The notes under the pieces: generated by a model
Told to the model about the DNA's origin: nothing
Seen by the model: the letters and a program-made list of their open reading frames with translations, nothing else
The model's database searches: none
Source of the DNA: Magnetospirillum sp. XM-1
Lineage (GTDB): Bacteria > Pseudomonadota > Alphaproteobacteria > Rhodospirillales > Magnetospirillaceae
Direction of reading: 5' to 3'
DNA length: 64,000 nucleotides
Assembly: GCF_001511835.1 (NCBI RefSeq)
Contig: NZ_LN997848.1
Span: 496,001-560,000, forward strand
Program-made: the position numbers and the translations under genes
In this document: positions 1 to 11,539 of the stretch, piece by piece
How positions within the stretch are numbered: position 1 is the stretch's first letter
Layout of the letters: each line of letters opens with the position of its first letter

Positions 1-98
1 CCGCCGGCGAAAGCCGCCCCGTTGGCCAGCCGCACGATCTGCGCCATGGCCTCGGCGGCCGCGCGGGCCGAGAAGCGTAACCGAGTGTTACCATCCAT
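1..98 (-). CDS. N-terminus of an unidentified protein (partial)
   Basis: A minus-strand frame opens with ATG at 98 and stays open to the window edge (32 codons). It reads MDGNTRLRFSARAAAEAMAQ and continues IVRLANGAAF, an amphipathic Ala-rich start. It lies about 50 nt after the stop of the histidine phosphatase on the same strand, so it may be co-transcribed with it. Too little is visible to name a family; the start could also be another nearby codon. Confidence 0.4.
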   Translation of the reverse strand, partial: MDGNTRLRFSARAAAEAMAQIVRLANGAAFAG

Positions 99-147
99 CA
101 TAGTTCATCATCGCACGGGCATTTGTGCGGCGCAACGGAGCGAGAGG

Positions 148-741
148 TTATTGAACGCTAATTCGTTCGATGCACCCTTTTGACATAAGGAACAAAGCAT
201 CCTGGGGCGAATCGCCGCGCATGGCCCGGTCGGGGTCGTCACCCGAATAGAGGCCGCGCAGCACCCGCCCGGCGATGCCGTGGCTGACCGCCACCACCTT
301 GTCGCCGGGCTGCAAGTCGGCCAGCCAGTCGCCGAGCCGGGCCGTCACCGCCTGGTGGCTTTCGCCGCCGGGGCAGCGGAACACCCAGTGATCCAGGCCC
401 TCGTTGTCCATCATGCCGGGATGTTTGGCCGCCAGTTCGGCCTTGGGAAGGCCCGACCATTGGCCGGTATGAACCTCGCGCAGGCGCTGGTCGAAGGTGA
501 TGGCGCGGAAGTCCAGGTCGGCCACCTCGCACAGGATGCCGGTGGTCTGGACGCAGCGTCCCAGCGGGCTGGACACCACCCGCCATTGTCCCCGGTCACC
601 GAGAATGTCGCGCAGGCGCAGTCCGTAGGCCCGCGCCTGGGCCGCGCCCTCAGGCGTCAGCGGCGAATCGCCGTGGCCCTGGACGCGGCCCTCGCGGTTC
701 CAGCGGGTTTCCCCGTGGCGGACCAGGATGATGGTCGGCAC
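148..741 (-). CDS. Histidine phosphatase (phosphoglycerate mutase-like) family protein
   Basis: A 197-aa branch-1 histidine phosphatase. The N-terminal VRHGETRWN motif (residues 7-15) carries the phosphorylated His of the RHG signature, and VSHG near residue 153 supplies the second catalytic His. Length and layout fit small GpmB/CobC-type enzymes that remove phosphate from small metabolites; the substrate cannot be read from sequence. The start codon lies 9 nt after the pheT stop on the same strand, so it is probably the last gene of the pheST transcript. The link to tRNA charging is positional only. Confidence 0.85.
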   Translation of the reverse strand: MPTIILVRHGETRWNREGRVQGHGDSPLTPEGAAQARAYGLRLRDILGDRGQWRVVSSPLGRCVQTTGILCEVADLDFRAITFDQRLREVHTGQWSGLPKAELAAKHPGMMDNEGLDHWVFRCPGGESHQAVTARLGDWLADLQPGDKVVAVSHGIAGRVLRGLYSGDDPDRAMRGDSPQDALFLMSKGCIERISVQ

Positions 742-750
742 CGCCTTTGG

Positions 751-3147
751 TCAGCCCCGAAGCTCGCCGCCGGTGGCCTTGGCCACCGCCGCGACGATCT
801 TCGCGCCCACCGCCTCGATCTCCTCGTCGGTCAGCGTCTTGTCGCTGGGCTGCAACGTCACGGTGATGGCCAGCGACTTCTTGCCGGCGGCCATCTTGTC
901 GCCCTCGTAGAGGTCGAACACCGCCACGTCGGAGATCAGCGCCTTGTCGGCGTTCTTCGCGGCGCGCACCACCGCATCGGCCGCCACGCCCGAATCCAGG
1001 GTGAAGGCGAAGTCGCGGTCCAAGGGCTGCAGGGCCGAGGCCTTGAGCAGCGGCTTGGCCTTGGTGGCCTTGGCCTTTTGCGGCGGCAGGGCTTCCAGGA
1101 ACAGCTCGAATCCGACCACCGGTCCCTTGACGTCGAGCTGGCCCAGGATGCCGGGATGGATCTCGCCGAAGAAGCCCACCGGCTTGTTGCCCAGCTTCAG
1201 CGCGCCGGAGCGGCCGGGGTGGTACCAGGCGGGGGCCTCGGCCACCACCTGCAAGCTGTCGGGATTGGCCCCGGCGGCCGCCACGGCGGCCAGGATGTCG
1301 GCCTTGGCGTCGAAGGCGTCCACGGCACGCGCCGGCTCGGCCCAATGGCGGCCGCGCGCTCGTCCGGCACGGATGCCGGCGGCCACCAGACGCTGCTGGC
1401 CCGGCTCGGGGCCGTCGAATTGCGGCCCCAGCTCGAACAGGCCCAGATCCTTCATGCCGCGGTCGGCGTTGCGGCCCGCCGCCGTCACCAGATTGGGCAG
1501 CACCGAGGGACGCATGACGTCGAGGTCCGACGAGATGGGATTGGCCAGATGCATCTCCGGGGCGCCGCCACCGAACATCACGGCCTGGGCCTCGGGCAGG
1601 AACGACCAGGTCACCGTCTCCACCAGCCCGCGCGTCGCCAGCTGGCGGCGCACCCAGCCGGACCGGCGCTGGCCCGGCGTCAGCACGGGCTTGGGCATGG
1701 CCGGGCGCGGCATGGGGGTGGCGGGGATGTTGTCGTAGCCGTTGATGCGGATGACCTCCTCCACCAGATCATGCTCGGCGGCGATGTCGCCGCGCCAGGA
1801 CGGCGGATTGACCAGCAGGCCGTCGGCATGCTCGGCCACGGCGCAGCCCAGATCGTTGAGGATGGTCTCCATGCGGCTGACCGGGACCTCGACGCCGCCC
1901 AGTTCGAAGACGCGGTTGGGGCGCAGCACGATGGACTTCTGCCAGTCGGGCTCGGTGCCGGCGATCACCGCTTCCGAGGCCTCGCCGCCGCACAGATCGA
2001 GGATCATGCGGGTGGCCAGTTCCATGGAGGCGACCACGAAGGCCGGATCGACGCCGCGCTCGAAGCGGAAGCGGGCGTCGGAGAGGACGTCCAGCTTGCG
2101 CCCCGTGGCGGCGGTGCGGATGGGATCGAAATAGGCGGCTTCCAGGAAGACCTGGGTGGTGGATTCGGTGCAGCCCGAATGCTCGCCGCCCAGGATGCCG
2201 GCCAGGGCCTCGGGGCCGTTCTCGTCGGCGATGACCGTCATGCCCGCATCCAGCGTGTAGGTCTTGCCGTTGAGGCCGGCCAGGGTCTCGCCGTCCTTCG
2301 CCAGCCGGGCGCGGATATCGCCCTTGACCTTGGCGGCGTCGAAGACGTGCAGCGGGCGGCACAGGTCGTAGGCGAAGAAATTGGTGATGTCCACCAGGGC
2401 CGAGATGGGACGCAAGCCCACGGCGGTGAGGCGGTCCTTCAGCCATTGCGGGGAATCGCCGTTCCTGACGCCCCGGATCAGGCGGCCGGCGAACAGCGGG
2501 CAGGCGTCGGCGGTCTCGGGGCTGAATTCCAGGCGCACGCCGATGGGGCTCTTGAAGGAACCGGGCACCGGCTCGACCTTGAGCGGCTTGAGATTGCCCA
2601 GCCCGAAGGCGGCGAGATCGCGGGCGATGCCGCGCACGCCCAGGCAGTCGACCCGGTTGGGGGTGACCGAGATCTCGATCATGGGATCGAAGCTCATGAT
2701 GTCGAGCAGCTTGGCGCCGACCGAGACGGACGCGTCCAGCTCGGCGATGCCCTCGTGGTCCTCGCCCAGCTTCAGCTCGCGCCACGAGCACATCATGCCC
2801 TGGCTTTCCACGCCCCGGACCTTGCCCTTCTTCAGCAATTCGCCGGTGATGGGGATATAGGTGCCCGGCTGGGCCAGGATGACCTTGAGGCCGGCGCGCG
2901 CGTTGGGGGCGCCGCACACCACCTGCAGAATCCCTGCGCCGCTGTCCACCTTGCACAGCTTCAGCTTGTCGGCGTCGGGGTGCTTCTCGGCCTCGAGAAT
3001 ATGGCCGACCACGAAGCCGCCCAGGTGCTTGGAGGGATCGTCGATTCCTTCGACCTCGAGGCCGATGGCGGTGAGGCCCACTTCGATCTCGGCCAGAGTG
3101 GCGGTGGTGTCGAGATGGGTCCGGAGCCAGTCCAGCGTGAACTTCAT
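751..3147 (-). CDS. pheT: Phenylalanine-tRNA ligase beta subunit
   Basis: A 798-aa cytosolic subunit of the alpha2-beta2 phenylalanyl-tRNA synthetase, which charges tRNA-Phe. It starts [12 protein letters not shown], followed by a tRNA-binding OB-fold (about residues 40-150), the B3/B4 editing region, a B5 domain and a C-terminal anticodon-binding domain. The open frame extends further upstream, but the ATG at 3147 is chosen because it gives the family length and overlaps the pheS stop by four bases (ATGA), typical translational coupling. Downstream gene: histidine phosphatase. Confidence 0.96.
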   Translation of the reverse strand: MKFTLDWLRTHLDTTATLAEIEVGLTAIGLEVEGIDDPSKHLGGFVVGHILEAEKHPDADKLKLCKVDSGAGILQVVCGAPNARAGLKVILAQPGTYIPITGELLKKGKVRGVESQGMMCSWRELKLGEDHEGIAELDASVSVGAKLLDIMSFDPMIEISVTPNRVDCLGVRGIARDLAAFGLGNLKPLKVEPVPGSFKSPIGVRLEFSPETADACPLFAGRLIRGVRNGDSPQWLKDRLTAVGLRPISALVDITNFFAYDLCRPLHVFDAAKVKGDIRARLAKDGETLAGLNGKTYTLDAGMTVIADENGPEALAGILGGEHSGCTESTTQVFLEAAYFDPIRTAATGRKLDVLSDARFRFERGVDPAFVVASMELATRMILDLCGGEASEAVIAGTEPDWQKSIVLRPNRVFELGGVEVPVSRMETILNDLGCAVAEHADGLLVNPPSWRGDIAAEHDLVEEVIRINGYDNIPATPMPRPAMPKPVLTPGQRRSGWVRRQLATRGLVETVTWSFLPEAQAVMFGGGAPEMHLANPISSDLDVMRPSVLPNLVTAAGRNADRGMKDLGLFELGPQFDGPEPGQQRLVAAGIRAGRARGRHWAEPARAVDAFDAKADILAAVAAAGANPDSLQVVAEAPAWYHPGRSGALKLGNKPVGFFGEIHPGILGQLDVKGPVVGFELFLEALPPQKAKATKAKPLLKASALQPLDRDFAFTLDSGVAADAVVRAAKNADKALISDVAVFDLYEGDKMAAGKKSLAITVTLQPSDKTLTDEEIEAVGAKIVAAVAKATGGELRG

Positions 3148-4220
3148 CGGGTCAGCCCTCCCGCCAGCGTGGGAACGTCCAAGGGCACGAAGCCGTAATG
3201 CTTCAGCCACCGGAGATCGGAATCGAAGAAGGTGCGCAGATCGGGGATGCCGTATTTCAGCATGGCCATGCGCTCGACGCCCATGCCGAAGGCGAAGCCC
3301 TGGTAGCGGTCGGGGTCGATGCCGCAATTCCTGAGCACGTTGGGATGGACCATGCCCGAGCCGCCGATTTCCAGCCAGCCGGCGCCGGGGCCGATCTTCA
3401 GCTCGCCGCCTTCGCGCGAACAGCCGATGTCCACCTCGGCCGAGGGTTCGGTGAAGGGGAAGAAGCTGGGACGGAACCGCACCGGCACGTCGTCCACCTC
3501 GAAGAAGGCGCGGACGAATTCCAGCAGGCAGCCCTTGAGGTGGCCCATATGGGTGATCTCGTCGATGACCAGACCCTCGATCTGATGGAACATCGGGGTG
3601 TGGGTCATGTCCGAGTCGCAGCGATAGGTGCGGCCCGGGGCGATGATGCGGATGGGGGGCTTGTTGGCCACCATGGTGCGGATCTGCACCGGGCTGGTGT
3701 GGGTGCGCAGCAGGTGGCGGCCGCCATCGGCCTTCTCGCCGAAATAGAATGTGTCGTGCATCTGGCGCGCCGGATGCTCAGGGGGGATGTTCAGCGCGTT
3801 GAAATTGTGGAAGTCGTCCTCGATGTCCGGGCCTTCCGCCACGTCGAAGCCCATCTGGGCGAAGATGGCGGCCATCTCGTCCATGACCTGGGAGATGGGG
3901 TGGATGCGCCCCAGGGATTCGGGCCGGGCCGGCAGGGTGACGTCCAGGCGTTCACGCGCCAGGCGCTCGTCCAGGGCCTTGGCCTCCAGGCTGGCCTTGG
4001 CGGCGGAGAGCGCCGCCTCGATCTCGTCGCGGGCGGCGTTCAGCGCCGCGCCTGCGGCCTTGCGCTCGTCGGGGCCCATGGCGCCCAGAGTCTTCATCAG
4101 GCCGGTGACGGCGCCCTTCTTGCCCAGTGCCGCGACGCGGGCGGCGTCCAGCTGCTCGAGCGTGGCGGCGGCGGCCACATCGGCCAGGGCTTGCGCGCGG
4201 AGTTTGTCGAGGTCCTGCAT
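3144..4220 (-). CDS. pheS: Phenylalanine-tRNA ligase alpha subunit
   Basis: A 358-aa catalytic subunit that forms phenylalanyl-adenylate and transfers Phe to tRNA. The N-terminal coiled coil (about 1-90) is followed by the class II aminoacyl-tRNA synthetase core: motif 2 region with [12 protein letters not shown], and motif 3 with [13 protein letters not shown] near the C-terminus. The start is the ATG at 4220 ([12 protein letters not shown]), matching the family; longer frames upstream run through the hairpin. It is separated from rplT by 85 nt containing a strong hairpin with a T tract, so its expression may be attenuated. Overlaps pheT by 4 nt. Confidence 0.96.
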   Translation of the reverse strand: MQDLDKLRAQALADVAAAATLEQLDAARVAALGKKGAVTGLMKTLGAMGPDERKAAGAALNAARDEIEAALSAAKASLEAKALDERLARERLDVTLPARPESLGRIHPISQVMDEMAAIFAQMGFDVAEGPDIEDDFHNFNALNIPPEHPARQMHDTFYFGEKADGGRHLLRTHTSPVQIRTMVANKPPIRIIAPGRTYRCDSDMTHTPMFHQIEGLVIDEITHMGHLKGCLLEFVRAFFEVDDVPVRFRPSFFPFTEPSAEVDIGCSREGGELKIGPGAGWLEIGGSGMVHPNVLRNCGIDPDRYQGFAFGMGVERMAMLKYGIPDLRTFFDSDLRWLKHYGFVPLDVPTLAGGLTR

Positions 4221-4243
4221 GTCTCTCGTTCCCCAAAGACAGG

Positions 4244-4273
4244 AAAAGGGGCCGCCCCGATCGGGCCGGCCCC
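4244..4273 (-). terminator. Hairpin plus T-tract between rplT and pheS
   Basis: On the minus strand GGGGCCG (4273-4267) pairs with CGGCCCC (4254-4248) around a GCCCGATCGGGG core that itself pairs, and TTTT follows (4247-4244). It lies just 23 nt before the pheS start. It has the form of an intrinsic terminator or attenuator that separates ribosomal protein genes from pheST. A second small dyad TTCCCGCCGGGAA sits just upstream (4290-4302). No obvious Phe-rich leader peptide was found, so a leader-peptide mechanism is not shown. Confidence 0.7.
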
Positions 4274-4305
4274 TCTCCAACACATTAGCTTCCCGGCGGG
4301 AAGTC

Positions 4306-4662
4306 CTACCGGAGGGCGGCCTGAGCCTTTTCCACCAGCGACTTAAACGCATCGGGCTCGCGGATGGCGATATCGGACAGCACCTTGCGGTCGAGCGCGA
4401 TACCGGCCTTCTTCAGGCCGTCCATGAAACGCGAGTACGGCAGGCCGTTGGCACGGGCGCCGGCGTTGATGCGCTGAATCCACAGGGCGCGGAAATTACG
4501 CTTCTTGGCGCGGCGGTCGCGGTAGGCGTACCGGAGCGCCTTCTCGACCTTTTGGATCGCAACGCGGAAGCAGGTGCTGGACCGGCCGCGATAGCCCTTG
4601 GCGAGCTTGAGAATCTTCTTGTGACGGGCGTGCGTGGTGACGCCCCGCTTGACGCGAGCCAT
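4306..4662 (-). CDS. rplT: 50S ribosomal protein L20
   Basis: The 118-aa product starts [20 protein letters not shown] and contains the conserved [20 protein letters not shown] stretch, diagnostic for bL20. It binds 23S rRNA early in 50S assembly. It follows rpmI by 3 nt on the same strand, the standard rpmI-rplT pair. infC, which often precedes this pair, is not present here; a DMT permease lies upstream instead. Confidence 0.97.
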   Translation of the reverse strand: MARVKRGVTTHARHKKILKLAKGYRGRSSTCFRVAIQKVEKALRYAYRDRRAKKRNFRALWIQRINAGARANGLPYSRFMDGLKKAGIALDRKVLSDIAIREPDAFKSLVEKAQAALR

Positions 4663-4665
4663 TTA

Positions 4666-4869
4666 TCAGCCTCCGTTCGGCAGGAAGTACTTCTTGACGT
4701 TGTCGCTGTCCGTCTTGAACAGCATGAAGGTGCCGCGCGCCTGGCGCTTCATCTTCTGGGACTTCGCCGAGAGGCAGTGACGCTTGAACGCCACGTTGCC
4801 CTTCACCTTGCCGGTGCCGGTGAGCTTGAACCGCTTCTTGGCGGAGCTCTTGGTCTTCATCTTGGGCAT
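4666..4869 (-). CDS. rpmI: 50S ribosomal protein L35
   Basis: The 67-aa basic protein starts [20 protein letters not shown], the bL35 signature. It is the first gene of the rpmI-rplT pair and has a purine-rich site (AAGGA) upstream. A good sigma-70-type promoter lies about 85-110 nt upstream, so the pair seems to be transcribed independently of the preceding permease gene. Confidence 0.96.
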   Translation of the reverse strand: MPKMKTKSSAKKRFKLTGTGKVKGNVAFKRHCLSAKSQKMKRQARGTFMLFKTDSDNVKKYFLPNGG

Positions 4870-4953
4870 TTGCGCTTATCCTTAGTCTGAATGGTTCAGC
4901 GACGAGGAACGGCAAGGCAGCCCTAACAGCCTTGTCCGCTCAGGAAGGGGACG

Positions 4954-4982
4954 CTTATAGCTTGGGCGATCCATGATTGCAA
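4954..4982 (-). promoter_or_regulatory. Sigma-70-type promoter for rpmI-rplT
   Basis: On the minus strand TTGCAA (4982-4977) and TATAAG (4959-4954) are separated by exactly 17 nt. It lies between the stop of the DMT permease (4993) and rpmI (4869) and points toward rpmI. Confidence 0.65.
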
Positions 4983-4992
4983 GCGGATGGAA

Positions 4993-5883
4993 TCATTTCC
5001 GGTTCACCAGCCAAATGCCCGCCGCCACCAGGATCATGGCGCCGCCGAGGCCCCAGGTCAGCCGTTCGCCCAGCAGCAAGGCGCCGAACATCATGCCGAA
5101 CAGGGGGGTGAGGAACGAGAAGGCCGACAGCCGGGTGGCGGGGTAGCGCGAAATCAGCCAGAACCACGTCAGGTAGGAGGCGAAGGCGACGATGACGATC
5201 TGCCCGGCCAGCGAGGCCCAGACCAGGGCGGAGGGCTCGCCGATGATGCCTTTCTCGCCCAGCAGGACCGAGGCGGGCGGCAGCACCAGCGCCGATACCC
5301 CCAGCTGGTACAGCAGGGTCTTGTTGGGGCTGATGCTCGACAGGCGGGACGTGCGCACCAGCACGGTGGTCGCCCCCCACATCACCGCCGAGGCCAGCAG
5401 CATCAGGTCGCCGATCAGCTGGCGGCGGTCGGGCAGCGACAGGCTGTCGCCGAAGGCCAGCACGATGCCGCCGAAGGCGCACAGGAGGCCCAGGACCTGA
5501 TTGCGGGTCAGGCGTTCGGCCGGGACCAGCCAATGCAGCCCCAGGGCCACCACGAAGGGGGCGGTATAAAGGAACACCACGGCCCGCGACGCCGGGGTGT
5601 ATTCCAGGCCCCAGTAGATCAGGGCGAATTCCAGGCCGAACAGCAGGCCGGCGGCCAGGCCCGCCTTGCCCGACCCGTCGGGCTGGAACAGGCGCACGCC
5701 GCGCATCCGGCTCCACCCCACCAGCAGCAGGGCGGAGCCGCCCGAGCGCAAGCCGGCCTGCAAGACCGGCGAGATGCCGGCATTGGCCACCTTGGCCGCC
5801 ACCTGATTGAGGCCCCACAGCGCGCACAAGCCCACCATCAGGGTCATGGCCAGGGCGTCGAGATGGGTATGGCGTTGATTCAT
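4993..5883 (-). CDS. EamA/DMT-superfamily permease
   Basis: A 296-aa inner-membrane protein with about ten hydrophobic helices arranged as two EamA repeats, beginning MNQRHTHLDALAMTLMVGLC and containing the typical WGLNQV motif in helix 1. Members export or import amino acids and other small metabolites; no substrate can be assigned. It is followed by the rpmI promoter and preceded by a dispersed multi-hairpin element. Confidence 0.85.
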   Translation of the reverse strand: MNQRHTHLDALAMTLMVGLCALWGLNQVAAKVANAGISPVLQAGLRSGGSALLLVGWSRMRGVRLFQPDGSGKAGLAAGLLFGLEFALIYWGLEYTPASRAVVFLYTAPFVVALGLHWLVPAERLTRNQVLGLLCAFGGIVLAFGDSLSLPDRRQLIGDLMLLASAVMWGATTVLVRTSRLSSISPNKTLLYQLGVSALVLPPASVLLGEKGIIGEPSALVWASLAGQIVIVAFASYLTWFWLISRYPATRLSAFSFLTPLFGMMFGALLLGERLTWGLGGAMILVAAGIWLVNRK

Positions 5884-5888
5884 TTTAG

Positions 5889-5990
5889 TCCCTCAATCGC
5901 CGGGCGCCCCGCCTGCGGCAGGGCTTGGCTTTCGCGCCATAAGGCGCGCGCGCTCAACGCGCCAACTCCGGGCGGCCAGAGCCGCCCGTC
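5889..5990 (-). repeat. Dispersed multi-hairpin element, copy 1
   Basis: Plus-strand reading: CCTCAATCGCCGGGCG, a variable stem, CTTGGCT, then GCGCC-ATAA-GGCGC, a GCGCG stem, and GGGCGG-CCAGAG-CCGCCC. It fills the gap between the yejF stop (5993) and the DMT permease start (5883). The same layout recurs at 19082, 22201 (tandem, opposite strand), 35031, 50169, 54509, 57265 and 62505. Read on the coding strand it lies directly after yejF. Confidence 0.75.
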
Positions 5991-5992
5991 GC

Positions 5993-7593
<1,601 letters not shown>

Positions 7594-7594
<1 letters not shown>

Positions 7595-8622
7595 CAGGTC
7601 GTCTTCCTTGGATCAAAGGCGTCGCGCACCGCTTCGCCGACGAAGACCAGCAGCGACAGCAGGCAAGCGACCACCACGAAGCCGGTCAGGCCCAGCCAGG
7701 GGGCCTGCAGGTTCTCCTTGCCCTGGCGCAGCAAATCGCCCAGCGAGGCCGAGCCGGGCGGCAGGCCCAGGCCCAGGAAATCGAGCGCGGTCAGCGACAC
7801 GATGGAGGAATTCAGGATGAACGGCATGAAGGTCACGGTGGCCACCATGGCGTTGGGCAAGACGTGGCGGACCATGATGCGGGCATCGCTCATGCCCAGC
7901 GTCCTGGCGGCGCGCACATAGTCGAAGTTGCGCGCGCGCAGGAACTCGGCGCGGACCACCCCCACCAGATTGGTCCACGAGAACAGCACCAGGACCAGCA
8001 GCAGGGTCCAGAAGCCCGGCTTGATGATCGAGGCGATGATGATCAGGATCAGCAGTTCCGGCAGCCCGCCCCAGATCTCCAGGAAGCGCTGGAAGGCCAG
8101 ATCCACCTTGCCGCCGAAATAGCCCTGCACCGCGCCCGCCGCCACGCCGATCACCGTGGACACCAGGGTCAGCGCCAGCCCGAAGCAGATGGACAGGCGA
8201 AGCCCATAGATCAGCCGGGCCAGCACGTCGCGCCCCTGGTCGTCGGTGCCCAGCCAGTTCCTGGGCGACGGCGGCGAGGGATGCTTGACCAGCGGATCAT
8301 AGTTGATGGCGCGGTAATCATAGGGAACCGGCGGCCACAGGGCCCAGCCCTTCTCGGCGATCTTGGCCACGATGTAGGCGTCGCGGTAATCGGCATAGGT
8401 CTTGAAGTCGCCGCCGAAGGTCACCTCGGGGTAGTCCTTGACCATGGGGAAATACAGCGCGCCGTCATAGCGCACCATGATCGGCCGGTCGTTGGCCACC
8501 AGTTCGGCGCCGAGCGTCACCAGGAACAGGGCCAGGAAGATCCACAGGCTCCAGAATCCCCGCCGGTTGCGGCAAAAGGCGTCGAGGCGGCGGCGGTCCA
8601 GCGGCGTCAGGCGCAGGCTCAT
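7594..8622 (-). CDS. yejE: Peptide ABC transporter permease (YejE-like)
   Basis: A 342-aa inner-membrane permease of the DppC/OppC class. An N-terminal helix (about residues 25-45) is followed by a long periplasmic region and the C-terminal BPD_transp_1 domain with the EAA-type loop containing RAARTLGMSDARIMVRHVLP. The ATG at 8622 (MSLRLTPLDRRRL) gives the usual YejE length and overlaps the yejB stop by 4 nt; the open frame upstream of it is overlap with yejB. Confidence 0.92.
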
Positions 8623-9722
8623 CCTCCCCTCCCCTCGAAATCGATGCGGGGATCGACCCAGTGATAGGTGAGGTCGCTGACCAGATTGAGCACCAGGCCC
8701 AGCAGCGAGAAGGCGTAGAGCGTGCCGAACATCACGGGATAGTCGCGGTTGCTCACCGCCTCGAAGCCCAACAGGCCGATGCCGTCCAGCGAGAAGATGA
8801 TCTCGACCAGCACCGAGCCGGTGAAGAGGATGCCGACCAAAGCGCGGGGAAAGCCGGCGACGATCAGCAGCATGGCGTTCCTGAAGATGTGGCCGTAAAG
8901 CACCTGTCGCTCGCCCAGGCCCTTGGCCCTGGCGGTGACCACGTACTGCTTGTTGATCTCTTCCAGAAACGAGTTCTTGGTCAGCATGGTGAGGCCGGCG
9001 AATCCCCCAACTACCAGCGCGGTTACGGGGAGCGCCAGATGCCAGAAGTAGTCCAGGGCGCGGGCCAGGAAGGGTGCGCCCTCGAGGCCGGGCGAGGTGA
9101 GGCCGCGCAGCGGGAACCAGGAAAAATACTTTCCCCCGGCGAACAGAACGATCAGGGCGATGGCGAACAGGAAGCCCGGCACGGCATAGCCGATGATCAC
9201 CGCCCAGGACGACGCCACGTCCATGCGCGAGCCGTCGCGCGTCGCCTTGGCGATGCCTAAGGGAATGGAGACCAGATAGATGATCAGCGTGCTCCACAGG
9301 CCCAGCGAGATGGAGGTGGGCATCTTCTCGATCACCAGACCAACCACCGAGGTGTCGCGATAGAAGCTCTTGCCGAAATCGAAGCGGGCGTACTGGCCCA
9401 TCATCAGCCAGAAGCGCTCGTGCGCCGGCTTATCGAAGCCGAACTGGCGCTCGATCTCCTTGATGAAGTCGGGCGGCAGGCCCTGGGCTCCGCGATAGGC
9501 CCCCTGGTTGCCCTGGGCGGGGGCGGCCTTGACCGGGGCGGTCTCGCCCGAACCGGAGCCTGAGACGCGGGCGGCGGCGTCCACCGCATTGCCCTGCAGT
9601 TTGGAGATCATCAGCTCCACCGGCCCGCCGGGGGCGAACTGCACCACGGTGAAGTTGATCAGCATGATGCCGAACAGGGTGAGCGGGATCAGCAGCAGAC
9701 GGCGCAGCGTGTAGGCGATCAT
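8619..9722 (-). CDS. yejB: Peptide ABC transporter permease (YejB-like)
   Basis: A 367-aa DppB-class permease starting MIAYTLRRLLLIPLTLFGIM, with the family hallmark N-terminal helix and a permease domain containing RAKGLGERQVLYGHIFRNAM as EAA loop. Between residues about 45 and 85 it has a low-complexity Ala/Gly/Ser-Pro insert in the periplasmic loop, which may be lineage specific. It overlaps yejA (upstream) and yejE (downstream) by 4 nt each, so the importer is made from a tightly coupled operon. Confidence 0.92.
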   Translation of the reverse strand: MIAYTLRRLLLIPLTLFGIMLINFTVVQFAPGGPVELMISKLQGNAVDAAARVSGSGSGETAPVKAAPAQGNQGAYRGAQGLPPDFIKEIERQFGFDKPAHERFWLMMGQYARFDFGKSFYRDTSVVGLVIEKMPTSISLGLWSTLIIYLVSIPLGIAKATRDGSRMDVASSWAVIIGYAVPGFLFAIALIVLFAGGKYFSWFPLRGLTSPGLEGAPFLARALDYFWHLALPVTALVVGGFAGLTMLTKNSFLEEINKQYVVTARAKGLGERQVLYGHIFRNAMLLIVAGFPRALVGILFTGSVLVEIIFSLDGIGLLGFEAVSNRDYPVMFGTLYAFSLLGLVLNLVSDLTYHWVDPRIDFEGRGG

Positions 9723-11494
9723 TTCTTCACCCACCAGGTCATCAACTGCACTCCGTTGGCCGGAATCACCTCGGGCATGCCGAACTTGTCCCACCAGACG
9801 ACACGGTCGAGGCCCAGATGCCATTGCGGGATGACGTAATGGTTCCACAGCAGCACCCGGTCGAGCGCCCGGGTCCGCGCCACCAGGGATTCCCGGTCGG
9901 GAGCGGCGATCACCTGCTCGACCAGGGCGTCGATGGCCGGGTTCTTGATGCCGGCCAGATTCTGGCCGCCCGCCTCGTCGGCGGATTCGGTCCCCCAATA
10001 GCCCAACTGCTCGTTGCCCGGCGACTGGGACTGGCCCCAGACATGCACCACCATGTCGAAATCGAAGTGGTCGAGGCGGTTCTTGTACTGGGCGGTGTCG
10101 ACGGTGCGCACCGATGCCTCGATGCCGAGGCGGGCCAGATTGCGGGCAAACGGCAGGGTGATGCGTTCCCAGGCCGGCTGGACCAGCAGGATCTCGAAGG
10201 CGAAGGGCTTGCCGTCCTTCATCAGCTTGCCGTCCACCACGTCCCAGCCGGCCTCTTCCAACAGCTTCATGGCGAGGCGCAGGTTGGGGCGGATGTTGCC
10301 GTCGCCGTCGGTGGCGGGGGGCTTGAACTCGGCGGTGAACACCTCGGGCGGGACCTGCCCGCGCAAGGGTTCCAGCACCTTCAACTCGGCGGCGGAGGGG
10401 AGGCCCGTGGCGGCCAGCTCCGAGTTGGCGAAGAACGAACCGGTGCGCTTGTACTGCCCATAGAACAGGGTCTTGTTGGTCCACTCGAAATCGAAGGCCA
10501 GCCCCAGCGCCTGGCGCACTTTGGCGTCGGCGAACAGCGGGCGGCGCAGGTTGAAGGCATAGCCCTGCATACCGGCCGGGCGCTGGTTGGCGAAGGCCTG
10601 CTTCTTGCCCCGCCCGTCCTTCAGCGCGCCCCAATCCTCGTAGGCGGTGGCCCATTTCTTGGCCTCGTTCTCGGAGCGCCAGTCGTATTCGCCACCCTTG
10701 AACGCCTCCAGCGCCACGGTGGTGTCGCGGTAGCTGTCATAGCGGATGCGGTCGAAATTGTGCTCGCCCTTCCTCACCGGCAGGTCGGCGCCCCAGTAAT
10801 CCTTCACCCGCTCGTAGGTGATGGTGCGCTGGGTTTCGAAGCCGGCCACCTTGTAGGGACCGCTGCCTAACGGCGGCTCCAGCGTGGTGGCGGCGAAGTC
10901 GCGGCCCTGCCAGTAATGCTTGGGCAGAATGGGCAGCTGCCCGACGATCAGGGGCAACTCGCGATTGTCGCCCGGCTTGAACGAGAAGCGCACCCGGCGC
11001 GGCCCCAGCACGTCGACCTTGTCCACGGCGGCGTAATAGAAGCGGTAGCGGGGATGGCCCTTGGCCTTCAGGATCTCGAACGAGAACGCCACGTCCTCGG
11101 CGGTGATGGGCTTGCCGTCATGCCAGCGGGCCTTGGGCCGCAGGTTGAACACCACCCACGAGCGGTCGGCCGGCACCTCGACCGTCTCGGCGATCAGGCC
11201 GTATTCGGAAAACGCCTCGTCGGCCGAGCTGACCATCAGTGTCTCGAACGGAAGATCCGCCCCGGCCGGCGGGTCGCCCTTGACGATGAAGGGGTTGAGC
11301 GAATCCCAGCCGCCGATCTCGGCCAGCCTGATCTCGCCGCCCTTGGGCGCCTCCGGGTTGACGTAGTCGAAGTGCCGGAAGCCCGGCCCATACTTGGGGG
11401 CGCCGTGCATGGCCAGCCCATGCACCGGATGCACGGTCTCGGCCCCGGCGGGGGCGGCGAACAGCAGGGCGAGGACGGTCAACAGGGCGCGCAT
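9719..11494 (-). CDS. yejA: Extracellular solute-binding protein of a peptide ABC transporter (YejA-like)
   Basis: About 591 aa, SBP family 5 (periplasmic peptide binding). The ATG at 11494 (MRALLTVLALLFAAPAGAE) opens a good Sec signal peptide cleaved after AGA; an ATG seven codons earlier is possible. Conserved features include PEAPKGGEIRLAEIG, RPKARWHDGKPITAEDV and the C-terminal NHYVIPQWH region. In enteric bacteria YejABEF takes up peptides such as microcin C and antimicrobial peptides; here the substrate is inferred only. First gene of the yejA-B-E-F operon. Confidence 0.92.
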   Translation of the reverse strand: MRALLTVLALLFAAPAGAETVHPVHGLAMHGAPKYGPGFRHFDYVNPEAPKGGEIRLAEIGGWDSLNPFIVKGDPPAGADLPFETLMVSSADEAFSEYGLIAETVEVPADRSWVVFNLRPKARWHDGKPITAEDVAFSFEILKAKGHPRYRFYYAAVDKVDVLGPRRVRFSFKPGDNRELPLIVGQLPILPKHYWQGRDFAATTLEPPLGSGPYKVAGFETQRTITYERVKDYWGADLPVRKGEHNFDRIRYDSYRDTTVALEAFKGGEYDWRSENEAKKWATAYEDWGALKDGRGKKQAFANQRPAGMQGYAFNLRRPLFADAKVRQALGLAFDFEWTNKTLFYGQYKRTGSFFANSELAATGLPSAAELKVLEPLRGQVPPEVFTAEFKPPATDGDGNIRPNLRLAMKLLEEAGWDVVDGKLMKDGKPFAFEILLVQPAWERITLPFARNLARLGIEASVRTVDTAQYKNRLDHFDFDMVVHVWGQSQSPGNEQLGYWGTESADEAGGQNLAGIKNPAIDALVEQVIAAPDRESLVARTRALDRVLLWNHYVIPQWHLGLDRVVWWDKFGMPEVIPANGVQLMTWWVKK

Positions 11495-11539
11495 GGGGCG
11501 AGAGTTTGGGGCCAAGCGCGTCCCAGGGCAAGGGGGTGG

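Noticed and set aside
280..3198. 972-aa plus-strand open frame opposite pheT
   Set aside because: Low-complexity His/Gly/Ala/Arg-rich translation caused by GC-biased codons of pheT; no ribosome site or family. Similar long antisense frames over yej, ahcY, acnB, htpG and others were rejected for the same reason.
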